A stretch of DNA of 64,000 nt from Phlyctochytrium arcticum (lineage: Eukaryota > Chytridiomycota > Chytridiomycetes > Chytridiales > Chytridiaceae). Position 1 is the stretch's first letter; each line of letters opens with the position of its first letter. Positions 11,281 to 22,192 of the stretch are shown here, piece by piece. The translations under genes were made by a program, and so were the position numbers. The DNA lies in the NCBI GenBank assembly GCA_025602905.1, contig JAHLKI010000033.1, positions 183,306 to 247,305 of the forward strand, given 5' to 3'. Under the pieces are notes generated by a model that worked only from the letters and a program-made list of their open reading frames with translations, was not told where the DNA came from and made no database searches.

Positions 11281-14200
11281 TTAGCAGCGGCTTGGCTCTT
11301 GCCAGCCAAAACGGCAGCAGTAATGGTACCGTGATGACGAGTATGGACTGATGGCCCTGAATATGGAATTGAGGATGGGAGGATGTAACAATCTTGATTT
11401 GGTCACAGATTATGTCGGCAATGGAAAGTCGCGTTGGTTGACATTGTCGTTACTTGTTTCAGCTGCAGACGTTGATGGTCAACTTCAGTGTTTTGACAGG
11501 TCGCATTGGGGACTTACTTCGAATAGTCAAAACTGTGATGCAAGTTGGACGGATGCGACATAGCTCGGACAGGTCGTTTACGGCCTGTAAAGCATGGTGT
11601 AAATGGATTTGATCGTGTGCGTGAATGGCAAATTTCTGAATACATACAAACTTTGTGCTGCTTTTGCCGGGCAGGCCGGGCATTTTGACGTGTGTGGAGT
11701 GACAGGACATGGACCCTCGGGTATGGGAAGTAGTTACTACGTTGAAGACGGTGGGGGGGAAAGAAACTGCAACGCGAGCGCTGAGATGATCTGTAGGCAG
11801 GCCCGTCCTGGGCGAGCGCGACGCGTTGTCGCCCGCTTCGCGAGCATTATGGCAGCAATGAGCATGTAGCCGGCGCGGGTGATTAACAAGATCGCCACAC
11901 CTATAATATGGTGCCATCAGCCTTTGAGGTTCATGTCGTGCTGACCTCGAAGGGAAAATCTTTAATCCATTGGGATGTCAGTAATTGAAACTTGAATTAT
12001 CACTTCTACTTTGCGAAATCAGTGAACAGCACAACAGTGGAAAATTTGGAAAGGGAAGAGACTGTAATTGTATTATAATGGACATATATTTTACAAAAGC
12101 AGCGCGATTTACAGTGGGGATGCGTGGGCATTATGCGATCTTGAAGGTTCAGATGGTTGCCCTCCTTTTGAGTTTGATTTGACCCCAAGGTCTGCAAAAC
12201 GGTGGCAGGTAGGACTCCAGGGGTTGATAACCAGCTCACTTGGCCTGAGAATGTTGAGATACTGCGCGTTCGGGATATACTCTGTCGCTCGGCGCACGCA
12301 CAGTAGCCAGCTTCGGAACTTGACGACCAATTTCCGAGTCATGGGAAAAGGCGTGATAATCATCCGGGAGACCGAGAGAGATGTCGACAATGTTTCAAGT
12401 CCGGGCCAGTGCTGGGTGATTCCAAGTCCCATCCAGGAGAGTAGACCAAAATGTCTCTAGATCTCTTCCGCGTTTGTTCCTTCCAGTGAGTCCGTGGATC
12501 TTCCTTCAGAAGAGTGCGGATCATAGCGGATCTCTTCTGCCTCCTTTGACAAAACTTGTGTAGTGGCCTGGAGCCGGCCGCGTTCCTCCCTGGTGAAAAA
12601 GTACAGCGTGGGGTTCGAGCTTGTGATGCAGAGGTATATGCAATACTTCAGAGACGGCGAGTATGGCGGACTGGCATCCATGAGATCCATCAAAAGGCTG
12701 CATCTGTGCGTGAATCGCTGGCAGGGGATGTAGTGGCAAAGGGGTAGGTTCTTGACGACAAAATTTGTTCGGATGGGTGACGGTTTTTGAAGGATCGTTT
12801 ACAAAATCGCTCCTTAGATGAGCCCTTTTGTTGTGATACCTTCTCGGGCCTGAACTTGACGCTTTGTCTTGATACGATGGACTGGATTTCTATATCCAAG
12901 GTGGTGGGGGGATGAAGAGACCCTTGGCACACAATGGCGTATAAGTTGTGGTTTCCTTGAAATAGAGTTTCGGTTTCCTCCGAGACGGCTATAAGGTGTT
13001 CCCAGATCGGCGGCCAATCCCTCACCAAGCAGCACGATTCAATGTTAGGGGAAAATGATGTGTTGCCGAGTATGGACTAGTGGCGGTGCAAGGCATCCTG
13101 CCTCCGCCATGAAGTTGGGCTTTGGTGGAGGAAATATGGTGGCAAATCCGGAATGTCACGAGGTTGCCCGCATGATGTGATGGACAACTCTGGCAAGGGC
13201 GAATCCTCAATCTTGTTGTGTTGCACTATTTTGTGACTAAGGCATAATGAACTCCCGTAGTCGTATCCGAAGTGGAGGATGTCGGGCCGAATATGAGATG
13301 TCGGGCCAGGCGTTGTTCTTGAACGGTGAATAGGGGGTTGTTGTGCCAGGTATGATATGCTTGACCGGACATGTTCTTGAACTGTGAACAATTTGGAAAC
13401 GGTAGGCCAAATGCCGCGTGTCGATCGACGAAATTCATGATACTGGCGGGGACATTGGGTGGTGAAGACAAAGAGGGTGTTTTCGTCCCTCAGATGCACG
13501 CGTATGTGTGGCGAATGTCGCCAATGCTGCAGTGGAGTTCACAATTCCGAATACACTGCTTCCGAGCAGCGCTAGCATCAGCCTTGAGTTTCTGATGTTA
13601 GGCTCCAGTGGCTAGCTGGAATTCGTGGTCGGGCTTGACTCTCCGTTCCGGCTTGAGATCGCCATAATAGGCAATCTTGCGTTGCCGGATCTTTTCTTGC
13701 TCCCGAATGGCAAACAGTTTGTAGGCGTTTGGTGTACCCTTCATCGTGATATCGCCTTTACGATGGTTGAGGAAGGAGAAATGTTTGGCTCTGCCGACTT
13801 GAATTGATGAGTGCTCCTCTCTTGCTAGGGCGCTGGGTATGAACCGGGACCCTGTCTTGATATTCGCATGCAATTCGCGAAATCTTCACGCAATGTGATT
13901 CCACAGTAAAGTGGTATGGACACGATCGATACTCCCATCACTGGTCGTAAACATGGCAGCGAAAAACTCCATGATTCTGTGATATGTGGCGATGATGGAA
14001 CTTGTGGAAGTTTGCCTCGTGCTGGCTTCTGTTCACGACCGATGGTGTTGTCATGATCGGGCGTTGTGATGGGTTGATTGAGTTTGAACTGATTGCGGGG
14101 CCAGGCATCCTGCCTCCGTCACTCCAATAGCAAGGCGCTGCTGGAAGGAATATGGTGGCAAATCCAGATTGGGACGACGGGAGTCGCGGCGGAAATACGC

Positions 14201-15195
14201 TGGGTGATGAGGATTTCTTTGGCTCGCCTCGCATCGCGTCTTGATCTCGTCTCGATTTTCTCCCCAACAGGAATCTCACGGAGGAAGCACGACCGGGCAC
14301 CTCCGACGAGCTCCATCCGTTATCTCTGAGGGTAAAGTTGAATGTACGAGTGATTGGGCTGGTTTCGACAATGGCTTTGTTGCGAGGATGATATAGGTGC
14401 GAAAGGTGCCAATAAAAGAGACGCGTAGAGCTGCTCTCCCGATATTGGAGAGAATTGGGTGAGTGGCCCAGATGTAGGCTGATCGGCCGTCCTGAAGTAG
14501 GTCGAACGCAGTTGAGTTGAGACGGGGGAACCGCGGACGTATCCGCAATTGGTGATGACTGCCGGGATGGAATAGGGTGGCAAATCCGGACCGTAGCGAT
14601 GTATCAGGATTGCCGTTGGATGCGATAGAATACTCCTGCTTTACACGATCCCGGCCCGCCAATTCCGTGACTTCTGAGACTAGTCTGTTGACGACGTCAC
14701 GTAGGTGATTTAGGGGTAGTGCTTGAACGGCGTCGGCGAGACGAATAGTGGGTTTGGGGCAAATTGCTCCGTCATCTTGTCAACGGCAAGCTTCAGATGA
14801 GATGTTGCTTGGGGTAAAGCCTTGTTCGGTTCTGACATTTGCTGACGCGTTCCCCGCGCCTGTTAGACGCTTCCAGCCAGCTCCCAGTTGCACCACCCTG
14901 GCAGATGCTCCCTTGATTGGGTCGCCATGCGAGCCAGCGTAAAGGATGCGATTCTGGTTGGCGGTGACTTTTGGTGGGGCTTGTCGGTTGATTTCATTGC
15001 ATTGTTGAGTCCTGCCCGCGAAGGTAATCGCAATGGATGGTAGGCAGAGAAGATGGGAGGATGTGTCTCGCGGGAGACCGAGTGGGATGGTGATGCGACT
15101 TGGTTGTTGAATCCAGGACGCGCTGTAGGACGTTGTAGGGATCATCCTCCGGTAATTGCTTGGTGCTGTACAGTCTTGCGCGATGGAGATGACGC

Positions 15196-15265
15196 CTATT
15201 GCGGGTGAATCAAGGTGAGTTTCAAATATAACACAGTGCCATACTAAAAGACTAGAGAGACTTAC
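15196..15265 (-). other. Putative intron of repeated minus-strand module (copy 1)
   Basis: On the minus strand a TTTGAT exon end is followed by GTAAGT and, 70 bases on, an AATAG acceptor and a GCGTCATCTCCAT exon. The same architecture recurs at 17760-17824, 18040-18107 and 20319-20383, so these are copies of one spliced unit. The flanking exon 1 contains the conserved GCGTCCAGGGTGCGC-like segment. Confidence 0.45.
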
Positions 15266-16504
15266 ATCAAATGAACAGGTCGTCGGGGATGGGATCTTGC
15301 GCACCCTGGACGGGCTAATAACCACGCTTGGGGCATCCATCCTTGTGTATTTCAAAGGATGGTCGGCGAAAAATGGCGATGGTTGGACTTGAATTGGATT
15401 TAGGGGATGAATTGGCCATCTTGCGGGATTCAGTGTGCGCCCGATACCAGACGTTGGCTTCATTCTGGATAGTACTCACAACTGATCGTGCCGCCACGAT
15501 GGACTTTGTCCATTTCGCTTGATGAGTATGGACAGATGACGGTGCGAGGCGTTCTGCCTCCGTCACATGCTCTGCCGGAAGGAATATGGTGGCAAATCCC
15601 GACTGTGATGTTGGCCTGGTTTGACTTTGATGTAGTAGGAGGAACCATTCCGGTCGCACTCAGGCATTCCCAAGAGCCTCGGTTTGTTGTCCGTATCAAT
15701 GGTGCTGCCCGGGCTTGACTTCCCCCTGGGATCCATCTCGAACAGCTCTTGGAATGTGCGGGCTTCCGGGTGCTGATAACTCGTGCAGTACGGATCAACT
15801 CATGTCTTGGGGGAGATGAGTCGACAGGGATATATGGGATGAATCGATCCGAGTAAGACAACGGTCGAGAAGAACCGGGTCGTTCGCTCTCTTTCTCAAT
15901 GGCCAAAAGTACGCGCAAAGTACGCGCATGCGCGCCGTACTGTCCCCGCTCGTAGTAGTACTCTTGGCCCCACCACCACCACCACACGTTTTGGGGTACG
16001 CACTTTTTGTGCACCGCATCTCGCAGGTGGCCCAAGGGCAAAGTTTACCACCTATGCCCGATGATGCTTCCCCTTTCGCATTGCATAGTTGATACCAGAT
16101 GTCGTTGGTGGGGCTGGCCCCGGTCATGAGTGATAGCCCCGCATCACAAAACTTTTTCCAGGGAGCCAGAGCGAGTGGAATGTGACTACTTGAGCCTTCA
16201 TTCCTCGCCTCCAACGTTCTTATGGTTGCTGCTCACTCTAGACGGAGTGCTCGGGTGCGGTTGTTTGGTATTCAAGGCGTGAGGTGATGTGATGAACATT
16301 CGCCGCTGAAAGCATGCTGGGCACCTCCGACGAGCCAATTGCTCCTCCTGCTGCAGTCGTATTGTGTTCTCATAGACGGTGGGGGGAATCGGTAGGACAG
16401 GTGGATCTTAAAGATACATGTCTTGGGCTTGAGAGGACGAGTGTTATGTGGCGATGGTGAAACATGGTATTTGGGCGAGGATGAGGTGAGGAGACGGAGC
16501 GGGC

Positions 16505-17100
16505 TTGTCCTCGTCATTGTTCTCCCGATGTTGAAGAGAAGTGGATGACCCTTCGGTAGATTTACAGAGCCAGGTAGCCCCACTGCGATAGTGGGCTCCT
16601 TGACACTCCCAGAAGAACTTCAAATGGTTCGTGGGGTCTGTACCAGATGATGGAAGTGGGTGGCAAATCCGGACCGTAGCGATGTATCAGGATTGCCGTT
16701 GATGTGAGGGGGGAAACGGTTCTTCCGATGTTGAAGAGAATTGGGTGACCCTTCGGTAGATTTACAGAGCCAGGTAGCCCCAATGCGATTACAGAGCCAG
16801 GTAGCCCCAATGCGATGGTGGGCTCCTTGACACTCCGTAACGATGTATCAGAAAGAAAACGACTCTCGCTTGTCATCCCGGACCGTAGCGATGTGAGGAT
16901 TGCCGTTGATGTGAGGGGAGAAACAGTTCTTCCGATGTTGAAGAGAATTGGGTGACCCGATCCAATATCTTTACAAAACAACGTAACCCCAACTTTCGGC
17001 GGACGGGCTTTTAACACTCCCAAGTGAACTTCAAACGGCTCGTGGCGCCTGGAACAGATGATGGAAGTGGGTGTCATCCCGGACCGGAGCGATGTATCAG
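16505..17100. repeat. Degenerate tandem repeat, ~205 bp unit, three copies
   Basis: Copies start near 16518, 16722 and 16927 with a TTC(C)TCCGATGTTGAAGAGAA-like sequence, followed by TTTACAGAGCCAGGTAGCCCC (diverged in the third) and GGACCGTAGCGATGTATCAGG. A short internal duplication of the GCCAGGTAGCCCCAATGCGA segment lies at 16770-16815. The minus-strand 313-codon open frame here is an effect of the repeat and shows no known domain. Confidence 0.7.
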
Positions 17101-17759
17101 GTAAAACGACTCTCGCTTGATGGCGATCCCAGCCCGCTATCCAATGTTTACGAGAATAGCTTGTATGGCGACCGCCTTTGTGTGGGAGTTTGCGGGGGTT
17201 AGCGGTTGAACAGTGTCGGGTGGGCTTGTCCAGTGCGTGCCCCTGCTGAAATTGCAGAACTACGGGGTTCAGTGGTGGGCTCGTTGACCCTGTTGGATCA
17301 TGGAGACGACTGTCCAAGATGATAGTAGTGGGTGATAATGTGGATCTTGCCCGTGTCATCGAGGTGCTCATCGCGGGGCTCCGTGACTCTGATCTTCTCT
17401 CTGACGCGTGTACGACTCTGATCTTCTCTCTGACGCGTGTACAGCACCTGTTGGACGCGCTTCCAGTTGCATTACTCTGTCTGTCAACTGCACATGCTCC
17501 CACGACTGGGTCGCCAATGCAAGTCGGTCGTGAGTGTTGCGATTCTGAGGGGCGGTGACTATGCGTTGAGGCTTGCCTGTGGATTTGGTGACAGTGGTGG
17601 GGTCTCCCCCTTCATGTGATGGCAGTGGATGGAGTAAAGGTACTTTTTTGGTGTGTTGACGTTGTGCCGTAGAAGGTGGTCGGTGATCGTCCTCGGTAAC
17701 TGCTTGGCTCTGTACGGCCTTGGGGTCTTGTCCTTCGAAGCGCAAGATGGAGATGAAGC

Positions 17760-17824
17760 CTATCAAACGTCAAGATAAATAAGTATCCGTCACAAAACCA
17801 CACAAAAGTACTAGAAAGACTTAC
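17760..17824 (-). other. Putative intron of repeated minus-strand module (copy 2)
   Basis: 65 bp, minus-strand GTAAGT donor directly after TTTTGAT and ATAG acceptor before GCTTCATCTCCAT. It is homologous in layout and flanks to the introns at 15196, 18040 and 20319. Confidence 0.45.
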
Positions 17825-18039
17825 ATCAAAATGGAGAGTTCGTAGGGGATAAGGTCTTGCGCACCCCGGATGCGCCTTGGTTTTGACATGTTCAGTCCAG
17901 AAGTAGGATGACAAAAGCTGCCAAAGACTTGAGTTCTTGATATGTGGCGATGGCTGGACTTGGTCTTCTTGTTGATCTTGGTATCGCACGTTGGCCTTTG
18001 CCGTCTTGAGATCCGTGACTCGAGAAATGGAGATGAAGC

Positions 18040-18107
18040 CTGTAAAATGTAAAGATGAATAAGTATCCGTCACAATACCACTCAACATAAAGAATAGACA
18101 GACTTAC
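18040..18107 (-). other. Putative intron of repeated minus-strand module (copy 3)
   Basis: 68 bp, GTAAGT donor after GTTTGAT and ACAG acceptor before GCTTCATCTCCAT, on the minus strand. The exon 1 side again carries a GCGTCCAGGGTGCGC segment. The exon frame differs by one base from copy 1, so at least one copy is not coding in the same way. Confidence 0.45.
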
Positions 18108-20318
18108 ATCAAACCGAGCAATTCGTCTGGCATTGGGTCTTGCGCACCCTGGACGCGCTAATCACCATGCTTGATCTTGGCTTGTTGAGGTCGGCACGGC
18201 TGCCAAAGACTAGATTGAGTTCGTGATATGTGGCGATGGTCGGACTTGATATTCTTCTCTTTGATCTTGGTACCGCACGTTGGAAGACTTTTGTTGGTGG
18301 CAATATCAGAGTCAATTGCTGCTTTGTCCGCGTAGAAGAGGAGTTTTCCGGCTGCCACATTCTTCAAAAGCAGGTTGCTCTTTCACTTTTTGTGCACCAT
18401 CTGGGTTGTCATGATTGCTTCTTGTGAGGTGTTGATGAGTATGGACTGATGACGATGCAAGTTGTGCTGCCGCCGCTAGAAGGGATATGGTGGCGAATCC
18501 AGACTGCAATGAGATACCCGATGGTTGCCCAAGTGATGTGATGGAAGCTCTGGGTGATCGCGGAGGGGCACCATCAAGATCTGGTCGTGCCCTTGTTGAT
18601 GAATTTGTCGTCAGGACCAAAACATCTCCCATGGCTTGCCACGTCATTTGAGGTAGACATGGGAGGACGACTGATATGTGGCGATGGTTGGACTTTTGAA
18701 TTATTCTGGTCTTGGTATCGCACATTGGAAGTGCATCTTTATCGCGAGTGAAAAGGATTCACGACTTGCTGCCACCCAACGTTTCGAGATGTCATGGGCG
18801 GCTCAACAGCCTATTCCCCGGTTCCAGAAGAGAAGTGGTGTGCCAGACAATGACCCAACTATGTCGGCTAGTGGGAAGTGCAGGATGGTGAATGGGGCCA
18901 AATGCCACCAAACACAAGGCGAAGACAATGGGAGAAGGAGGGGGGAAAGAGGGTATTGGGTGAAGTAAGTGGGTTGTGATGATGTGGAGCAAGTGAGTAA
19001 GACAGCGGTCGAGAAGATGGTGATGTGTATGTATAAATGTCATAGTACGACTCTCGCTTGTTGGTAGTAAGACGAGAGTGTGAAAGGGCCACCGGATCCC
19101 AAGTGCTGCGGTTTTCGGCCCCCTTATATGTGAGATTCTTTTCTCGAGTTCTGGCCCGACCCGACGCGGGGCACACCATCTGGACCTGGTCGTGGTCTCA
19201 GGTGTCGTCTTTCCTTGCGCCCTGCTGACGGTAGAGACGGTAGGGGATATCAATGGGAGGAGGTCGTTTGCCCGCCATGAAGACTTGTTGATAAAGTTTG
19301 TGGTATCGACACACATCTCACCAGGGTCGTCATCTGGGGTAGACTTGAAAGGACGACTGATATGTGGCGATGGTGACCACAGTGTTTGCCGACGATGTTA
19401 TCTAGTTTCGTCTTGTCCTTTAGGAATGTGCTGGTCGAATTCAAGCGACTCTTGGGCGCCGTGATAGGAAAAGCCGGTGGAAGGGATATGGTGAAGCGCC
19501 AACTCCGTTATTTCTGAGAATGGTTGGCTGGAGTTGTTGGCTTTCTCGGTAGGGGTGGGTGTGAAAGTGCCATCATAGTCTTGTCTATGATATGTGGCGA
19601 TGGTGAAGCTTGGTATGGGCGCGAGGAAGAGGTGATCGAAGCTGATGAATCCTGCTTGATGCTGTTTGGGTCCGCAGTCTTTGTGGAGGCCATACGCCAA
19701 AGAGTAGATGAAGAGGATCGTCGGGCGATTCTTGGGCGCCTGAATATGGTCCGCGCTGCCGTTATTTCTGAGAATGGTTTGGAGCTGGCGACATCCTCTT
19801 GCTTAGGTTTCGGTGCCATCTTGCGTGGCCGCTTGAAGTGAGATATGTGGCGATGGTGAAAGGGATATTGGCGATAAGGATGAGATGACGGTTTGACTGG
19901 AGTGGATGTGCTGACCCTTGCGTTCCCGATGTCGACGGATGGGGCCAGGATGGTGTTCAAGCCGGACTGTGGTGGAATGTGGTGGTGACTGGATGATCGA
20001 TAATGTGGTGTAGGTGCCGTGACCTCACAGAAGTTGGCCTCGTCTGCCGTCCCAACTTTCTTGCCGCTACTGGGATAGGTGGGTCTGTTGTAAGCACCGT
20101 GTTGAATGGCGATGCGTCGTTGGCCCACGATATGTGTATATGTATAAAAGCCCGGTGACTGAAGGGTGGAGCTTGCAGTTGTCCGTGCGGTAGTTGATGT
20201 AGGCGTGGTGGTCGGCAAGTGGCAGTTGACGCTGTCAATCATATTGGTGGTGGGGGTACCAGTGTGTGGAGGAGGGCGTGTAGCTACGTGGATAGGCAGT
20301 TTGCAATGGAGATGAAGC

Positions 20319-20383
20319 CTATGAAAAGTTGATATGAATGAGTGTTTGTCCTATGAGAAATAGCGAGGATGAACAAGACTTAC
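20319..20383 (-). other. Putative first intron of minus-strand module (copy 4, promoter-proximal)
   Basis: 65 bp, GTAAGT donor after CTTTGAT and CATAG acceptor before GCTTCATCTCCAT, minus strand. It lies about 65 bases downstream of a TATA box at 20448-20455, so this copy could be the head of a transcript reading leftward. The spliced frame after the junction (DASSPLQTAYPRSYT) stops soon after. Confidence 0.45.
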
Positions 20384-20447
20384 ATCAAAGCGAGAAAGTA
20401 GTTCGGTGAGCCTGGTGGGGGGGGGAAATGGACGGGGATGAGGGGGG

Positions 20448-20455
20448 TTTATATA
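20448..20455 (-). promoter_or_regulatory. Candidate TATA box for a leftward transcript
   Basis: The minus strand reads TATATAAA here, just upstream of a C-rich leader and the copy-4 splice module. The other three module copies lack an equally clear TATA box, which suggests this is the best-preserved promoter of the family. Confidence 0.4.
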
Positions 20456-20459
20456 GGGG

Positions 20460-21105
20460 AGCGCGCGCGAGGCAAGACAGGAGGCCTAACCCTAAGAACG
20501 TTTGCCATAGACGCGTATTGCTAATAACGCGTGTGGTTGAACGCGTCAAAAGGAGAAAGGTCTCGTGGCTGGGGATGTCCGTTGCGCGCAGCCAAACTGC
20601 ACAGGTCAGAGTGATTATGAGTCAGCGCAAGAAACGTTTGATCCCTCGTCTCACTCCACATCATACCGTGCGTGCCGTCCCGTAGTAGCTAGCGGTGCGG
20701 TGGTGCGCTGGGAGTGTCTTTTCTGAACAGTCGTCCCCCTGCGTGCGTGATTTCCTGGCGTGCGTGTGATTACGAGAGTGGCGAGTGGCTTGTAATATGT
20801 GGGCCAGTAGTCTTTTCCTGAGTTCCTGAGGAGGATCCTCGGGGGGGGGGGGGGCGGATGGCGTGCCTGGCATTTCGTGAATTGTGGACAGGGGCCGTGG
20901 GAACGCGCGGCGTGTTTGTTCATTTGTTGCCTTGGTGCTGTAAACTGAATGAGCTCATGTCTCCCAGTGCCCAAAGTTCCCGAACCCGGCCGCGCCCGCC
21001 CCATCCAGATTGCCGTGGCTGTGCACTTGATTCTTATTCAGTTGTGCCACGCTGTTCCAAGTGCTCCGCTTCAAACTCAGCCAGAGCGGCGGCCTTCATG
21101 GCAGG
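20460..21105. other. Intergenic between repeat block and HAD gene
   Basis: Contains several ACGCGT (MluI-like MCB-type) hexamers at about 20510-20550, a G run at 20841-20853 and no protein-like frame. It separates the leftward repeat promoter from the rightward HAD gene promoter. Confidence 0.4.
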
Positions 21106-21106
21106 C

Positions 21107-21114
21107 TATAAAAG
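21107..21114 (+). promoter_or_regulatory. TATA box of the HAD phosphatase gene
   Basis: TATAAAAG, about 130 bases upstream of the ATG at 21247. A possible 5' UTR intron (GTAACG at 21181 to AATAG ending 21241) lies between, which would shorten the mature leader. Confidence 0.5.
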
Positions 21115-21246
21115 CTCAGAGCATCTCCGACATTCCCCCCGCATCCCACCAACGACCAACCACAAGCCACAAACCACAAGGTAACGCTTGCCAACTCCAA
21201 CGGCCAGTGACAGTCAGATTAATTAACCCGTAAATTAATAGCAACG

Positions 21247-21969
21247 ATGCCCGGAATCAACCACATTCTGTTTGACTGCGACAATACCCTCGTCCTCTCA
21301 GAGCACCATGCCTTCACCGCCTGCACTGCGTTAATCAACGAGATTCTCGCTGCCCGCAACATTCCCAAACAATTCACCCCCGACTCGCTCATCCAGGAAT
21401 TCGTCGGCATGAATTTCAGAGGCATGCTCGTCAAACTCTCTCAGACTTATTCCTTCTCCATCCCCGACCCCGAACTCGACATGCTCGTCAAAGAAGAGGA
21501 AAACCGCGTCATTGCCATCCTCGAACGCGAATGCACGCCATGCGACGGCGTCGACCCCGTCCTGGAAAAGTTGTTTTCAGAAAAAAAGTACGGCCTCGCC
21601 GTCGTCTCTTCTTCCGCTGAACGCCGTGTCCGTGCTTCTTTGATCAAAGTCAACCAACTCTGCTTTTTCCCCGATACCCACATCTTTAGTGCCGCCACTT
21701 CTTTACCCGTCCCCACCTCAAAACCTGACCCCGCCATCTACACTTTTGCTTGCCAAACCGTAGGCAAATCTCCCGCCCAGTGCGTCGCCGTCGAAGACTC
21801 TAAAAGTGGGACCCTCTCGGCCGTCCGTGCTGGTATCCTCGTCATTGGCTACGTCGGTAGTTATCCCCCTTCCCGTCAACCTGAAATGACCACCGTACTT
21901 AAAGAGGCCGGCTGTAAAGTCATCATGAACCACTGGTCTGAGTTTGAATCCATCTTGGCTTCTCTTTAG
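21247..21969 (+). CDS. HAD-superfamily phosphatase (beta-phosphoglucomutase-like subfamily)
   Basis: 240-aa soluble hydrolase of the haloacid dehalogenase superfamily. Motif I is D10-C-D12-N-T14 (nucleophile Asp10, acid/base Asp12). An alpha-helical type C1 cap follows (about residues 18-90). Motif II is VVSSS near residues 119-123, motif III the Lys in SKPDPAIY near residue 159, and motif IV the acidic pair VED near 182-184. The motif spacing and the G-x-x-P-x-x-E-x-L cap exit (CDGVDPVLEKL) resemble beta-phosphoglucomutase and 2-deoxyglucose-6-phosphate phosphatase-like enzymes that act on small sugar phosphates. The exact substrate is not readable. The frame is complete and intronless and the length is typical. 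The ATG is the first in the leader after a probable 5' UTR intron. Confidence 0.87.
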   Translation: MPGINHILFDCDNTLVLSEHHAFTACTALINEILAARNIPKQFTPDSLIQEFVGMNFRGMLVKLSQTYSFSIPDPELDMLVKEEENRVIAILERECTPCDGVDPVLEKLFSEKKYGLAVVSSSAERRVRASLIKVNQLCFFPDTHIFSAATSLPVPTSKPDPAIYTFACQTVGKSPAQCVAVEDSKSGTLSAVRAGILVIGYVGSYPPSRQPEMTTVLKEAGCKVIMNHWSEFESILASL

Positions 21970-22192
21970 TGTGCGAGGCGGACTGGCCCAGACATTTTTC
22001 CGGAGGAAAAATGGATGGGCGGGGAATGGACATCGCAAACTTGTGATTGAGTCACGCCTTTTTTAAATAACTTATCTGTGTCTTTTCCACACTTTGTACT
22101 TTAAATTTTTATTATGATTGATACTTCTGGACGCTTATACTCTATTGAATACCCCTGCGTGACATATATATAATAAACTCTTGAGCAGCAGA

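Larger units (their letters stand above)
6800..20455. repeat. ~14 kb block of degenerate dispersed repeats, all in one orientation
   Basis: The region lacks a convincing gene but is built from recurring modules in the same orientation. One is GATATGTGGCGATGGT, near 9409, 9687, 10645, 13981, 16443, 17939, 18225, 18673, 19359, 19589 and 19842. A second is ATGGTGGCAAATCCGGA-like, near 7544, 10020, 11171, 11221, 13136, 14151, 14573, 15584, 16657 and 18487. A third is TGAGTATGGACT(A/G)ATGGC, near 9586, 9870, 11088, 13067, 15521 and 18432. A fourth is GCGCACCCTGGACGCGC, near 7993, 15299 and 18142, with a variant at 17858. By eye the plus strand is richer in G and T than C and A throughout. Minus-strand open frames such as 17503-16562 and 15463-14780 are collages of these modules. 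I recognise no protein family. Confidence 0.6.

Noticed and set aside
16562..17503. 313-codon minus-strand open frame in the repeat block
   Set aside because: It is assembled from the local ~205-bp repeats (GHPILFNIGRT, SLRSGM blocks), has no recognisable domain, and neighbouring copies are out of frame.
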